This document shows positions 54,808-64,000 of a stretch of 64,000 nt of DNA, one piece after another. The notes below the pieces were generated by a model. The model saw only the letters and a program-made list of their open reading frames with translations. It did no database searches and was not told the origin of the DNA. This DNA is from Globodera rostochiensis. Taxonomy: Eukaryota > Nematoda > Chromadorea > Rhabditida > Heteroderidae. The stretch is taken from the NCBI GenBank assembly GCA_018350325.1, contig JAEVLN010000007.1, forward strand, positions 2,595,856-2,659,855, in the 5' to 3' direction. Each line of letters opens with the position of its first letter. Position 1 is the stretch's first letter. Both the position numbers and the translations under genes were made by a program.

Positions 54808-56327
54808 GGTAAAAGGACGACTCGTTCCCGGCCAACTCGTTCACCCCCAACTCGTTCACCACCCCCGACTCGTTCACTTTTACCCAACTCGTTCACTTTT
54901 ACCCAACTCGTTCACTTTTACCCAACTCGTTCACTTTTACCCAACTCGTTCACTTTTACCCAACTCGTTCACTTTTACCCAACTCGTTCACTTTTACCCA
55001 ACTCGTTCACTTTTACCCAACTTGTTCACTTGTTTTTTAGATGTCTCTCTACAGTCAACGAATCGGATCACAAACTTTAATGGTTTCTGATCACCCCGAA
55101 AACCCCAATCTCTGGTATAAATGGACTAAAAGCGGAAAACCACTCATTTCTGGACTACGCTACGTTTGCGCGGGATGCCGAAAACTCAGAGATGCCAAAC
55201 ATGTGGCAAAGGAAACGCCATTGCCAACTCGAAAAGTTATTGGCGGCAACTGGGCAGATGATGGACCATCCAATCAACATTTCTGTCAACCGGTTGAGCG
55301 CACCAAAGTCCAAGGCGAATAGGTGATACATTTTTTTATTTTTTATTGAAAATTCATTTTCTAGGAACGACGTAAGGTGCAGGCCGAACTCGCATTTGGC
55401 TCGCGCGAAAATCTGGCATCCGCAAAAGTCAGGATCGACGTTAGGGTCGCGCAGAACTACAGCAACAAAGCAGAAGAAGAGCGAAACCAAATTCGGGACA
55501 CCGCTTGTGGAAACTCCAAAGCGACGAAAAAGGTGCTACAATTTTTGGAAAATATAACCTAGTTATTTTAGGCACTATATCGTGCGCAAACGAAGCGTTT
55601 CACGGGCGTTCAGACGCTTCGCGGACTGGTGAACGCAGACTGTCGTTCATTGTGGATGACACTTCGTGCAAAAACTGCTGTGGCGGATTCTCCCTACTTC
55701 GATGAAATTCTCCTGCGCCATCTGGACGAGGAATTGGCAATTTTCGCATCACCACGTCAGCTCCATATGCTGAAGAAGTCAGCGATCATTGTCTCCGACG
55801 GGACCTTCAAACAGGCGCCGAAAGGAATCTACCAAGTATATAAAATTCTAATTTTTTAAAAATTTCTACGAAAATTCAGGTCTATCGCGTGTTCGGTTTT
55901 GCTGGTGGCACACACGCTGTTCCACTTTGCACGGCATTGATGCGAGGAAATATTGCACCAAATTGATTTTTTTTGAAATTATACACATTGCCCCAAAATG
56001 ATATTTTTCCAGATCTATATCCCTATTATGTACTTTTGTCACGAAATTCCCGTTTGAAAATAAGTTTCGTGCATAAAACAAGGTATTAAACAGGTTTTTG
56101 AGTTTTGCGCGATTTTTAAAACAAGTGAACGAGTTGGGTAAAAGTGAACGAGTTGGGTAAAAGTGAACGAGTTGGGTAAAAGTGAACGAGTTGGGTAAAA
56201 GTGAACGAGTTGGGTAAAAGTGAACGAGTTGGGTAAAAGTGAACGAGTTGGGTAAAAGTGAACGAGTCGGGGGTGGTGAACGAGTTGGGGGTGAACGAGT
56301 TGGCCGGGAACGAGTCGGGGTCCGTCC
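54808..56327. mobile_element. Mutator-like (MULE) transposon with 19-bp word-array TIRs and 9-bp TSD
   Basis: Flanked by CTTAACTTT at 54799-54807 and 56328-56336. The inverted arms (about 54808-55038 and 56120-56327) share the composite order GACTCGTTCCCGGCC, CCCCCAACTCGTTCAC, CACCCCCGACTCG, then about eight tandem 19-bp ACTCGTTCACTTTTACCCA units. The interior encodes a MULE-type protein fragment. The element sits inside an exon of the SecA-like gene. Confidence 0.92.
55041..55966 (+). pseudogene. MULE transposase fragment with FLYWCH-like N-terminus
   Basis: Exons about 55041-55322, 55365-55533, 55573-55837 and 55881-55966. The first has NLWYKWTKSGKPLISGLRYV and CAGCRKLRDAKHV, a FLYWCH-like finger, ending at a TAG just before the donor. 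The third has FDEILLRHLDEELAIF and the start of the DDE region IIVSDGTFKQAPKGIYQ. The fourth has VYRVFGFAGGTHAVPLCTAL. The rest of the catalytic core is missing, so it is non-autonomous. Confidence 0.75.
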
Positions 56328-57048
56328 CTTAACTTTATGCCAAAATTAAATCTCGTCGAGGGAGCGTTTCGCCAGGGCTTAGCAGCGTCGCTCGGCAGGG
56401 GCTCAATTCAAAATGTGCTCAAACTTGGAGACAATTATTGGCGTGACACTGTCAAGGGACATATGAGCCATATAATTTCAACAAATGCTCGATAAGTGTT
56501 TGGGAACGGCAAAGGTTTTATGAAGAATTTGACCGAGGTCGGTAATTAAATTTTTTTTAAATTTAAATCTTAATTAATTAATTCCTCCCACGGATAAAAT
56601 CGTTTGTGTTAAATTCTTTTTTCAGCGCCAAAACAATCTGAAAGAACCTCTTCCCGAAACGAAATTTTGCGCATTTTGGTTTTCGGGGGCTTAGAGTCGA
56701 AATCTGACCTCCGTTTCGACCAATTCCTAGCCCCTAACCCTAAGTACAACAATTTTTGGAACATTCAAATTTTTCAATAAATCCATGTTGTCCTGAAAAT
56801 CATTCAAAAAACATCAAGTTACTACGAAAAGGCAAGTAATGATCAAATTCATGCGTTTAATGATTTGTACACCTAGAAATACCTTTTTCTCGATTTTTAA
56901 TAATCACTGGTGCATTTTCCGGGCACCATAAATACGCTCCCTTTCTGTAATATATACTCGTAGGTTTTGCGTTTTAGCCGGGACTGGGAATCCCGCGCTG
57001 AATTATACATAATAAATTAAGCTAAAAATTAAAATTAAATGTTTTCAG

Positions 57049-58164
57049 GCAGCCCTTGTTCGGACATTCACTAACATATGCGGGGAGCAATTGGACAAAT
57101 TAGCAGACAAATATATCGATGAAGTTTTAACGACAAAAAATTTGCCGCAGAATGATGAATCAACGGCGTAAGTGAACACATTAGATTACAAACAATTTTT
57201 TTAAATAAATTTATTTGCTTCGCCCATTTCGCAAATTATCAATCCCCGTGATCGATGATAGCCGTTAAACAATTTTTTAAATCAAAAATGTGCTTAACAG
57301 CAACAGAATAAAAATAAACTTTAAATAATGTTTGTTAAATTTAAAAAACAAGTACCGTTCCGCCTTCCGAAGATGCAATCGAAAAGATCAAGAAAGTGCT
57401 TAATGATCCTCTGCCTCCTTCAACAACGGACAAATATGCCGAAATGCTTAATCGACTCCGCAAACTCAATTTGGGCAGCGAATATGATAACTTTTTGAAG
57501 AATTTGGCAAAGAAATTCTCCACGAATTACCCGCCGGACAACGACGACGACGGGGGTGGCGCCGGCGGGGCATCCCAGTACTCGACGGACAACAACGATA
57601 TTGCTAGAGCAGCTGCACAACTTTTTATTGTCGGACAGCAAAACTCTGAACAAGCAGATTTGATGTTTTTGCCGTCCGGTGCTGCCCGAAACATTTTCTT
57701 TTTAACGTAAACATTTATGGTTTTCTCTTTAGACATCATTTTTTTACATTTAGATTTAGAAGACATCAAAAATCCTGCTTTCATAATTGCCAATAGGCGA
57801 CTTGGGCCTTTTTTATTTTTTCAAAAATTGTGAACCTAGGTATAGAAAACGGTCTGGTCCTGATTTTTAAGTTCCGGTCTTGACTTAATTACCCGGCGGC
57901 TTCCATCGACACAGATGGACTCACCCAGAAAGCTAAAAGTTTGCTAAACAAATTGTCAAACCCTGAAGTGGGGCCTTAACTGAAACGTCAATTTTTAGGC
58001 GTAATGCCGTTGGCAACTTTCTCTCTTCTGACGGGCAGCCGAGACTACTCTCGATGTCCAATGTCATGAAGGAACAGCAGCCATTAGACCTTTTCTTTGT
58101 GCGACCCCATGAAGCCAAAGTGTTGTCCTTTATAAGACCGCTCGAATCAGGCACAGGCCCCAAG
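57049..58164 (+). CDS. SecA-like gene, further 3' exons (function unknown)
   Basis: Exon 57049-57167 (ALVRTFTNICGEQLDKLADK) joins in phase with exon 57353-~57707 (PPSEDAIEKIKKVLND, KYAEMLNRLRKLNLGSEYDN, a Gly/Asp-rich patch, NDIARAAAQLFIVGQQNSEQ). Short coding stretches at about 57899-57970 (SIDTDGLTQKAKSLLNKL) and about 58005-58164 (NAVGNFLSSDGQPRLLS, LFFVRPHEAKVLSFI) look like additional exons, but their phases do not all agree. Confidence 0.5.
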
Positions 58165-59198
58165 TAAAATTTTGATATCGATTTTAAGGTTCAAGAATTT
58201 CGGTTTGGCACATTTATTGGTGTACATCATTAGGAAGAAAATTGACAAATGCCAACATTCCTAACTTATTTAAAAAATTTATTGATCAAAATTTGTTGCT
58301 AACACATGATAATTAATTTTTTACTGAAATGGCATCGCCAGGGCATGGTTTATAAGCATTTATGCATATTTTTAGTGTTAAGCTTCAAACGGTGTTTACG
58401 TTAGCATGGTCCTTTTGAGCATTTTGATGCCAACTTTTTAATTAATCTCGAAAATGCATATAGTTTAATAGAATTATAAAGGTTTTTGTTGTTGTTATAT
58501 ACTGAAGATTAAAAACGCTATTTTTATTTTAGACAATTTTATTTTTGGTTAAAAATTTGCTTTAGGGCGTACGGAGTGATTGTCATGGTCGTGCCCGAAG
58601 GCGCTACGGCGGAAGAAAGGAGAGAGTCATTTAAGAAGACACAATGGGCTGCGAATAGACTGAATCGGGCCATTTTGAAGCATTACGGCGTGGATTCAAT
58701 CGAAAAATTGCCATGTGCGCAAGTGTTGGACTTAATGGAAAAGTTTTTGGGGAAATTTCCGCTGTGTATACAAAACGAAGCCTCACTGATGCTGATATTC
58801 ACAATGCTAAAGATTGAAATCTGCAGATTCCTATCTGTAGCTAGGGTATCTGCAGATTGAAAAATCTACAGCTTGAAATCCGTATTCACAAGGTTAAGGA
58901 TAATTTGAGCTGCAGCTACCTATCCAAAGCTACAGATAGCTAGCCGAAAGCTACAGATAACTAGCCGATTATCCTCTTTTCCGTTGTTTGTTTCGATAAA
59001 TAAAAATGTTTTTGCACCAATTTTATTGGACACTTGCCAAGTTATGAGCGCGGCCAACAACTTATTTGATGAAAAAGGCGGAACAAAAGAAAAAGTTATG
59101 CGAAAAACATGTTTATCGAAGACGAAAGTGAATAAATAAGCTCATTTATAGGACTACCCTTTTCATTGGTCTTCTAAACTGTCCCCAAAAAATCCTAA

Positions 59199-59695
59199 AT
59201 GTTCACTAAAGAAATGACTGCACGCCTTCTTGAATTAATCCAAGCGAATAAAGATAAGCTTTTTCCTGGAACAAGACATGCCGATGCTGGACGGATTCAA
59301 AAGGATGCCTGGCTCGATGTCACTGCCGTTTTGAACACCGAATTTCCCGGCGATATCCCATTCGGCGGTTTCAAAGTTCAGCAGGTGCAGACTCGCTGGA
59401 AGAATCTTCAACAGGCAGGCAAAGAAGATGCCCAAAAGGCAAAAAAGTAATAAATAACAATGACAATTGGGGCAATTTTTAACTGGAAGGTACGCGCGTG
59501 GCACTGGTGGTGGACCTGAAGCGCCAAAAATTTCTGATTCCTCGGCGAAAGTGATTGAAATGTTTGGCAGTTCGGCTTCGTTCAGCGGTGTTCCCGGTGG
59601 TGCCGAAACGGGGACCTGGCCGTGCTTCGCCATCTATTTCTTCATGTCCATCTTCTCGCCCATTGTCGTCAGAAATTTCTGATCTCCAGGTCAAA
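59199..59695 (+). CDS. Harbinger Myb/SANT-like DNA-binding protein
   Basis: MFTKEMTARLLELIQANKDK, DAWLDVTAVLNTEFPG and VQTRWKNLQQAGKED form a three-helix Myb/SANT-like domain, the partner protein of PIF/Harbinger transposases. A GT donor at 59448 and acceptor near 59488 lead to a Ser/Gly-rich exon (ARGTGGGPEAPKISDSSAKV). Confidence 0.65.
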
Positions 59696-59757
59696 GTGTT
59701 GCAGGGGGAACTTTAGCAGCTGACAGTTTTGATTTAAGTTTATATGTGATCTGATCA

Positions 59758-60441
59758 GGGACGATATAAGCCCGAGAACGGGAAGGTCCCAATTCTGGCT
59801 CCTTCGGAAGCGCAGTATGGACGCGATTATTTTAACAGAAAAGGATGGTCAAGTATAAATGTCCAAGGCAAGCAAAAAATAAAAATATATTTGAAAATAT
59901 ATTTTAGCTGTTGTCGGTCATAAGGGCCAATTCCGAAATATAAATTGTAAATGGCCAGGTTCGGTCCATGATGCATTTATACTCCGCCATTCTTCAGTAT
60001 GGGAAAATTTCGAGAGTGGAGAACTGAAAGGAATAATATTGGGTCAGCGAAATATTCCATTTTGTTTTAATTAAAATTTTAAAGGGGATTCCGGTTATCC
60101 CTGCAGAAAATGGCTGCTAACACCGTTTGCTAATCCGACGACTGATCAGCAAAGACGGTATAATGACGCGCATTGCAGAACTCGAGTTTGGGAGATGGAA
60201 AAAAAGATTTCATGCATTGCACACCCCAATCCGCCTTAAACTTCAAACTATTGGCATGTTTATTGTTGCTGCAGCGGTTTTGCATAATATTGCAATTATT
60301 CGTAATGCCCCTAATTTTGATGATGATGAACTCGATGATGTTCAACCTGAACCAGAAGATGCACAGGCTGTTGTTGGTGCTGGAAATATCGATAGTTTTG
60401 CTTTTCGAGCAAATATTGCTCAAAACTATTTTTCACTATAA
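59758..60441 (+). pseudogene. Harbinger DDE transposase (frameshifted)
   Basis: Exons give [13 protein letters not shown], then [32 protein letters not shown], and, after an intron, [20 protein letters not shown] and [11 protein letters not shown]. One base is lost near 60180, and the C-terminus [37 protein letters not shown] continues in another frame. GDSGYP and the E..FGRWK block carry catalytic D and E positions; the upstream DGT motif is not seen. Confidence 0.85.
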
Positions 60442-61513
60442 TTCATAATAATTATGGCTATTAAAAATATTTAAAATTATTTAGGCAGAATTAGACCATT
60501 TATAAACTTTATTTTTAAAGCAAATCTAACAAACTATCCTCATCGAGAGGAGGCTAAGGATTTTCAGCTGTAGATACCCTAGCCGATACCCAATCCTTAG
60601 CAATGTGAATAAGGGATAAGGATGGCGCTATGGATAGGGATTATTTTGCTAGTTCGGAATACGGATACCCTAGCCGTAGCATTGTGTATACGGATTTATC
60701 TGCAGCTAACGGTTTATCTGCAGATAGTTAGCATTGTGAATATCAGCATGAATCGCCTGAAGAGGGCAAATAAGTGGTCGGAAGCGGAATTCGAGCGGAT
60801 TAAAGCCCAAAGTGCAAAGGCAAAAAGCGTTATCGACAAATTGATGAAGGAGAAAAAGATATCGAAAGAGGATTACGACATTGTGTATCGACCGCCCCAC
60901 ACGTAAATATTCATTTTATTTTATGAGCGATACTTTGGGCGCCAGGGTGGGGATCATCCAAATCCACCCCGGTCAAAAAGTACACGAGGTCCTGGATGTT
61001 TTTAAAAATATTCTCGGTCTTGGTTGGAACCAGGGGACCTCAAATGCTCTCAGACCAGAACTCCGAAATTCCTGATTTTTGACCAAAAATCCCCAGGTTC
61101 CATCTTAGGGGTTTGTCTGTTCGTACGGCGCCCTATTCGTTCCTTTTTATACAAAAAGCTTAAAAATTGTACAAAATTTGGCAAGAATTTGAGCTCCGTT
61201 TTTGCGTATGTCACCCGAACCCGAATTTGAACAATTGGCCGAACAAACCTCAATAATTTTTTAAAGTGTTGCCTTTTTGGTCAAAAAAAAGTCAGCTTTT
61301 ATTCTACGACACCGAAACCCCGTTCAAATTTTTTTTTCGACATTTATTTTTTGAAAATGGAGCGGGAGATTTTGTTTCAACAATTATTCGAATTCGGGTT
61401 AGGAATTCGACAGACGTAAAACGGAGCTCTCATTTGGGTGGCAATCGGGGATTAACGTTTTGCAGGGAATCTGTTTTGATTTTACCACCATTTCCTTATT
61501 TTCAATGCTTAAG

Positions 61514-62086
61514 GAGCAGTGTATACCCCTCAAATGCGGTCGGGGCATACCAATTCATCAGAAAAACACTGGCGCCATTAGTAAAAGAACACAAATTAGA
61601 GAACGTCCCTTTCAGCCCTAAAGTTCAGGTGAAATGATTATTTAACAATAATTTAACTTCAACTATTTATTCCTCAATTCATAATTATAGGGCTGGGGCA
61701 TTTTTAGGCACAATAAACGCGAAATATGCCGCTGCTAATAGCACCAAAACCCCAAAATAGGCACTAAAAATGCCAAAATAGACACCAAATATTGTAACGT
61801 TGATACAATTTCTTGGCTAATCCAATACATCTTTTGATATTTTTAGGACTTTCTGGCCCTGCAATTGTTGCAGAGGAGGGGCTTTGATGACTTTTTGAGT
61901 GGCAAAGTGACCTTGGAGGAATTTGCTAGGAACTTGAGCATGGAATGGGCCTCAATTCCTCGTTCGGCCGACGGTCTAAGCTATTATCACGCGGATGGCA
62001 AAAACGTAGCGCGTGTGCCGTGGAGTAAACTGCTTGACATGCTGAAGGAAGCAAAGGTGCACTATACAAAAAATAAATTAAATTAA
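61514..62086 (+). CDS. Phage-endolysin/lysozyme-like terminal domain of the SecA-like gene
   Basis: Exon 61514-61628 (after GCTTAAG) encodes SNAVGAYQFIRKTLAPLV and VPFSPKVQ; exon 61847-62086 (after ATTTTTAG) encodes DFLALQLLQRRGFDDFLSG, LSMEWASIPR and LSYYHADGKNVARV, ending KNKLN at a TAA. The order A-G-x-YQF, FSP-x-x-QD-x-(I/L)A, RRG, WASIP and YY is that of phage-type lysozymes of the lambda R/GH104 kind, which cleave peptidoglycan. The usual catalytic glutamate lies before YQF in that family and is not obvious here, so activity is uncertain. The phase match with the 60902 donor makes it the C-terminus of the SecA-like protein. A bacterial or phage origin is inferred. Confidence 0.6.
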
Positions 62087-62902
62087 ATTAAAAGCGCGAG
62101 TATCTCGATCTGTGGATCGATAAAAATCTCTGGGGGTTTTTGGAAGACCGGCGGGAGCGGGATTCGTTCATTTTTCTTGGCGAAATGTTTTCAAAAATTT
62201 AACAATTTTAGACCAATTTTCATTACAAAAATGCTTAAAATTTCAAATTTTTTTTTGCAAATCTTAACAATTGAGCCAAAAATTCAAAATTTTCTTGGCG
62301 GCGCCTATCGGCACCGCCGACCCTCACCCCCCCCCCTTACCTCGAGAAATAAAGCAGAATTCTCAAAAAAAAAAATTGCATTTTTGAAAAATTCGCAAAT
62401 CGGTAAAATTCGAAATTTTTGAGAAATTTTCTTCCGACGGCGCCAATAGGCGAAGTTGGACCCTCCAATTGTAAGAGAGAAAAAAAATCATTTACACAGT
62501 CGGAGGTTCGAAGTTTCGAACTCACAGCCCCAGGCATCACTCACCATTATACGAAAAAAATTAAATAAAAAGAATAAAAAGATTTTCATTAGGGAAAGTT
62601 GAACCTTAGACAAAATTTAATCACCCCACTCAGTTTAACTACTGCGCCACGTGAGATCATAATGGATAGTTGGAAAATTTCAAATATATTACTCAATTCA
62701 ATTCAATTTTTAGCTTGGCCTGTTCTGTTCCTGTTCCAAGGATGTTGAATCTGTTTCTGTTCCAAGGATTTTGAATCTGTTTCTGTTCCAAGGATTTTGA
62801 ATCTGTTCCTGTTCCTGTGCTGTTCTAAATTCTAGAATAGAACAGGAACAGAACAGACCAAGCTGGAACAGGAAAACACTGGTGATTACACACTCAATTT
62901 AG
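62087..62902. mobile_element. Truncated GAACAG-word foldback (inverse copy of 41894-43039)
   Basis: Palindromes at 62298 and 62435, reverse tRNA-like pair at 62480-62660, then GAACAG/CTGTTCC word arrays (62718-62876) ending GGAACAGGAAAACACTGG with GTGATTAC after it. The opposite arm is missing at the left, so it is 5'-truncated. Confidence 0.65.
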
Positions 62903-62995
62903 GTGCTTCACGATGAGATGAAAAAGAAAGAAAAAGAGGAGGCAGAGAAAAAGAAGCAGCAAACTCCTGGTTTTGGCAAGTTTTTTGGCTTTTGT
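62903..62995 (+). CDS. Possible orphan exon, Lys/Glu-rich
   Basis: After CAATTTAG the frame encodes VLHDEMKKKEKEEAEKKKQQ, then TPGFGKFFGF. Charged helix, no recognisable domain, no supported partner exon. Confidence 0.25.
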
Positions 62996-64000
62996 TTTAA
63001 TTTATTTTGTTAATAAGTTTCGCTTCTGTCCAAAAGTTGGAAAGCCTTTTAAACATTATGCAACCGATGGTGGCAACGAACTTATACATATGTCGGGCAA
63101 TTCATTTCAAGTGGGAGAAGCTCGCGGAAAGAGGAAAAATCGCGGGGAAAAATAATTATATGCCTGGAGACATTTCCAATTTTCAAAAAAATTTTTATAA
63201 ATGAGATATCGGAAATTATTAAAAAATTCCGCACTTGAGATCTAGGTCCCTGGCTTTTCAAAAGTTTGCTGGCTTTGTAAGAAATTGAGTAAAAATAGGA
63301 AAGGCTAGTCCCTCCATTGGGGAAATAAAATGTTTGCCTTAAAAGGCTGGGAAAACTGCGTTTCTGGATTTACGAAAGCGCAGTATACTTCTTACCGATT
63401 TAAACTCTGAAACCGAACGCCCTATTCTTCAGAAAACCGGCAATAAAAATTTTTATATGTTTAGGATTTTTGAAACATTTTTGAGTTTTCATTTTTTTGC
63501 TTTTTTAATTCCAAATTTTCAGTCACCATCTGAATTATGCGGACATTCGGATGATCTGAAGTTGTGAGCGAAGAATTGATTGCTTTATAATTATTGTGCG
63601 ACCTTTTTATTGTTAGTATTTACCTTTTATTAGCATTTACAATCATTTTTTGAATCACATTACCTTATGCCCCCATCTCCATTGGTTGATTCGCTCAAAT
63701 TACCCTATTTGGAAAAATTGCCTTATATGTGAAAAATTAAAATTGCTTAAAAACACCTTTATAGGGTTTCTTAGGTGCTGAAAACGATAGAGCAATCAAA
63801 ATTTTGGCGCGGAAAAGCATTTAAACCGGTTTTTGAATGGCTTAAAAATTGCCAAAAATGGACATTTTTGACCAAAATTTTGTATCTTCCTGTGGATTAA
63901 TTGCAACAAATTTAATATCATTCGACAGCTCTCGACGAGACAAACCGATCAAGATGTGAAACAAGTCGATCAGACGCCATTCAGATACCGGCCGACTGAG
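62996..64000. other. No gene seen
   Basis: AT-rich sequence without a convincing frame, splice pattern or repeat arm to the right edge. Confidence 0.45.

Larger units (their letters stand above)
53419..56540 (+). pseudogene. SecA-like gene, hydrophobic-segment exons, interrupted by a Mutator-like element
   Basis: Exon 53419-53664: ECPEGHVCKFKGW, FGVFEFYELDYVKPPKAW, then the hydrophobic stretch IFWMAFLGVAQVCVGVYFAC. Exon 53818-54112: CGISDIVEAARAAVGDTV, WGKNLIGKILEYG. Exon 54755-54807 (ILVEKVEKEAGEKDLNF) is cut by the transposon 54808-56327 and resumes at 56337 (MPKLNLVEGAFRQGLAASL, NYWRDTVKGHMSH) in the same frame. A TAA lies at 56493-56495 in the resumed exon, with coding-like sequence beyond it. 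The order of a conserved Tyr/Pro motif, a hydrophobic segment and a helical region matches what I recall of other invertebrate SecA-like proteins. Confidence 0.6.
58790..60748. mobile_element. PIF/Harbinger DNA transposon, 3-bp TSD (TGA)
   Basis: Inverted termini TGCTGATATTCACAATGCTA and TAGCATTGTGAATATCAGCA are flanked by TGA on both sides, the 3-bp target duplication of this superfamily. Subterminal CTGCAGAT motifs occur at both ends. It encodes a Myb/SANT-like protein and a DDE_Tnp_4-type transposase. Inserted in an exon. Confidence 0.92.
58566..60902 (+). pseudogene. SecA-like gene exon interrupted by a PIF/Harbinger element
   Basis: Exon from 58566 (after GCTTTAG): AYGVIVMVVPEGATAEERRE, WAANRLNRAILKHYGVDSIE, LPCAQVLDLMEKFLGKFPL. 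It breaks at 58789/58790 and resumes at 60752 (NRLKRANKWSEAEFERIKAQ, KKISKEDYDIVYRPPH) in the same frame once the element and one TGA copy are removed. The donor at 60903 leaves two bases that pair in phase with the lysozyme-like exon at 61514. Confidence 0.7.

Noticed and set aside
54816..55040. CRISPR-like array of regular repeats
   Set aside because: The 19-bp units are contiguous without spacers, are inverted at the other end of a transposon, and the genome is eukaryotic.

Overview
The window looks like a gene-poor, repeat-rich stretch of a nematode genome, most likely a cyst nematode (Globodera or a close relative). The evidence is short 40-60 bp introns with TTTCAG-type acceptors, C-terminal B30.2/SPRY proteins with long N-terminal coiled coils, a large-family F-box-like protein, and nematode-type BEL/Pao, Ty3/gypsy, Helitron, PIF/Harbinger and Mutator-like elements. 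The species call is inference. All exon models come from reading frame, splice consensus and phase; there is no transcript support.

Layout. 0-1.9 kb: 5' coding part of a Helitron on the minus strand, running off the left edge. 2.0-3.2 kb: a cysteine-rich multi-zinc-cluster gene (minus) whose five exons join in phase. 3.4-16.4 kb: a Ty3/gypsy element and its 3' flank, caught in a direct tandem duplication (unit 5370-10765, second copy 10766-16386). The duplicated flank carries fragments of the cysteine-rich gene, a coiled-coil exon, an antisense ubiquitin pseudogene and a truncated exon of the next gene. 15.98-18.55 kb: a plus-strand coiled-coil gene with a novel N-terminal module, followed by a divergent ubiquitin. 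19.0-19.95 kb: a SPRY gene (minus) with a mariner-type MITE in an intron. 22.2-27.1 kb: a decayed BEL/Pao retrotransposon (minus). 28.3-29.6 kb: an F-box-like gene broken by one stop. 30.9-33.2 kb: two orphan gene fragments, one with two EF-hands. 33.8-38.5 kb: a complete 11-exon SPRY gene (minus, about 689 aa) with a 14-unit coiled-coil repeat. 37-43 kb and scattered elsewhere: foldback elements whose terminal inverted repeats are built from tandem short words. 43.7-47.7 kb (minus): a chain of exons holding the same N-terminal module as the 16 kb gene, a stonustoxin (SNTX)-type region and several zinc-binding clusters.

49.4-62.1 kb (plus): the most unusual object, an animal SecA-like gene. 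It contains helicase C-terminal motifs, a TPR-like segment, a hydrophobic segment and a final phage-endolysin/lysozyme-like domain. Two of its exons are interrupted by DNA transposons with exact target-site duplications: a Mutator-like element (54808-56327, 9-bp TSD) and a PIF/Harbinger element (58790-60748, 3-bp TSD). Removing each element on paper restores the host reading frame.

A recurring theme is a superfamily of foldback elements sharing a plan: word-array TIR, a short CACCCCTAA-type linker, a tRNA-derived segment, a GGCGGCGCC...GGCACCGCC palindrome and an inverted word-array TIR. Two members carry FLYWCH/MULE transposase pieces, and several have 8-9 bp TSDs, which suggests a Mutator-like origin.
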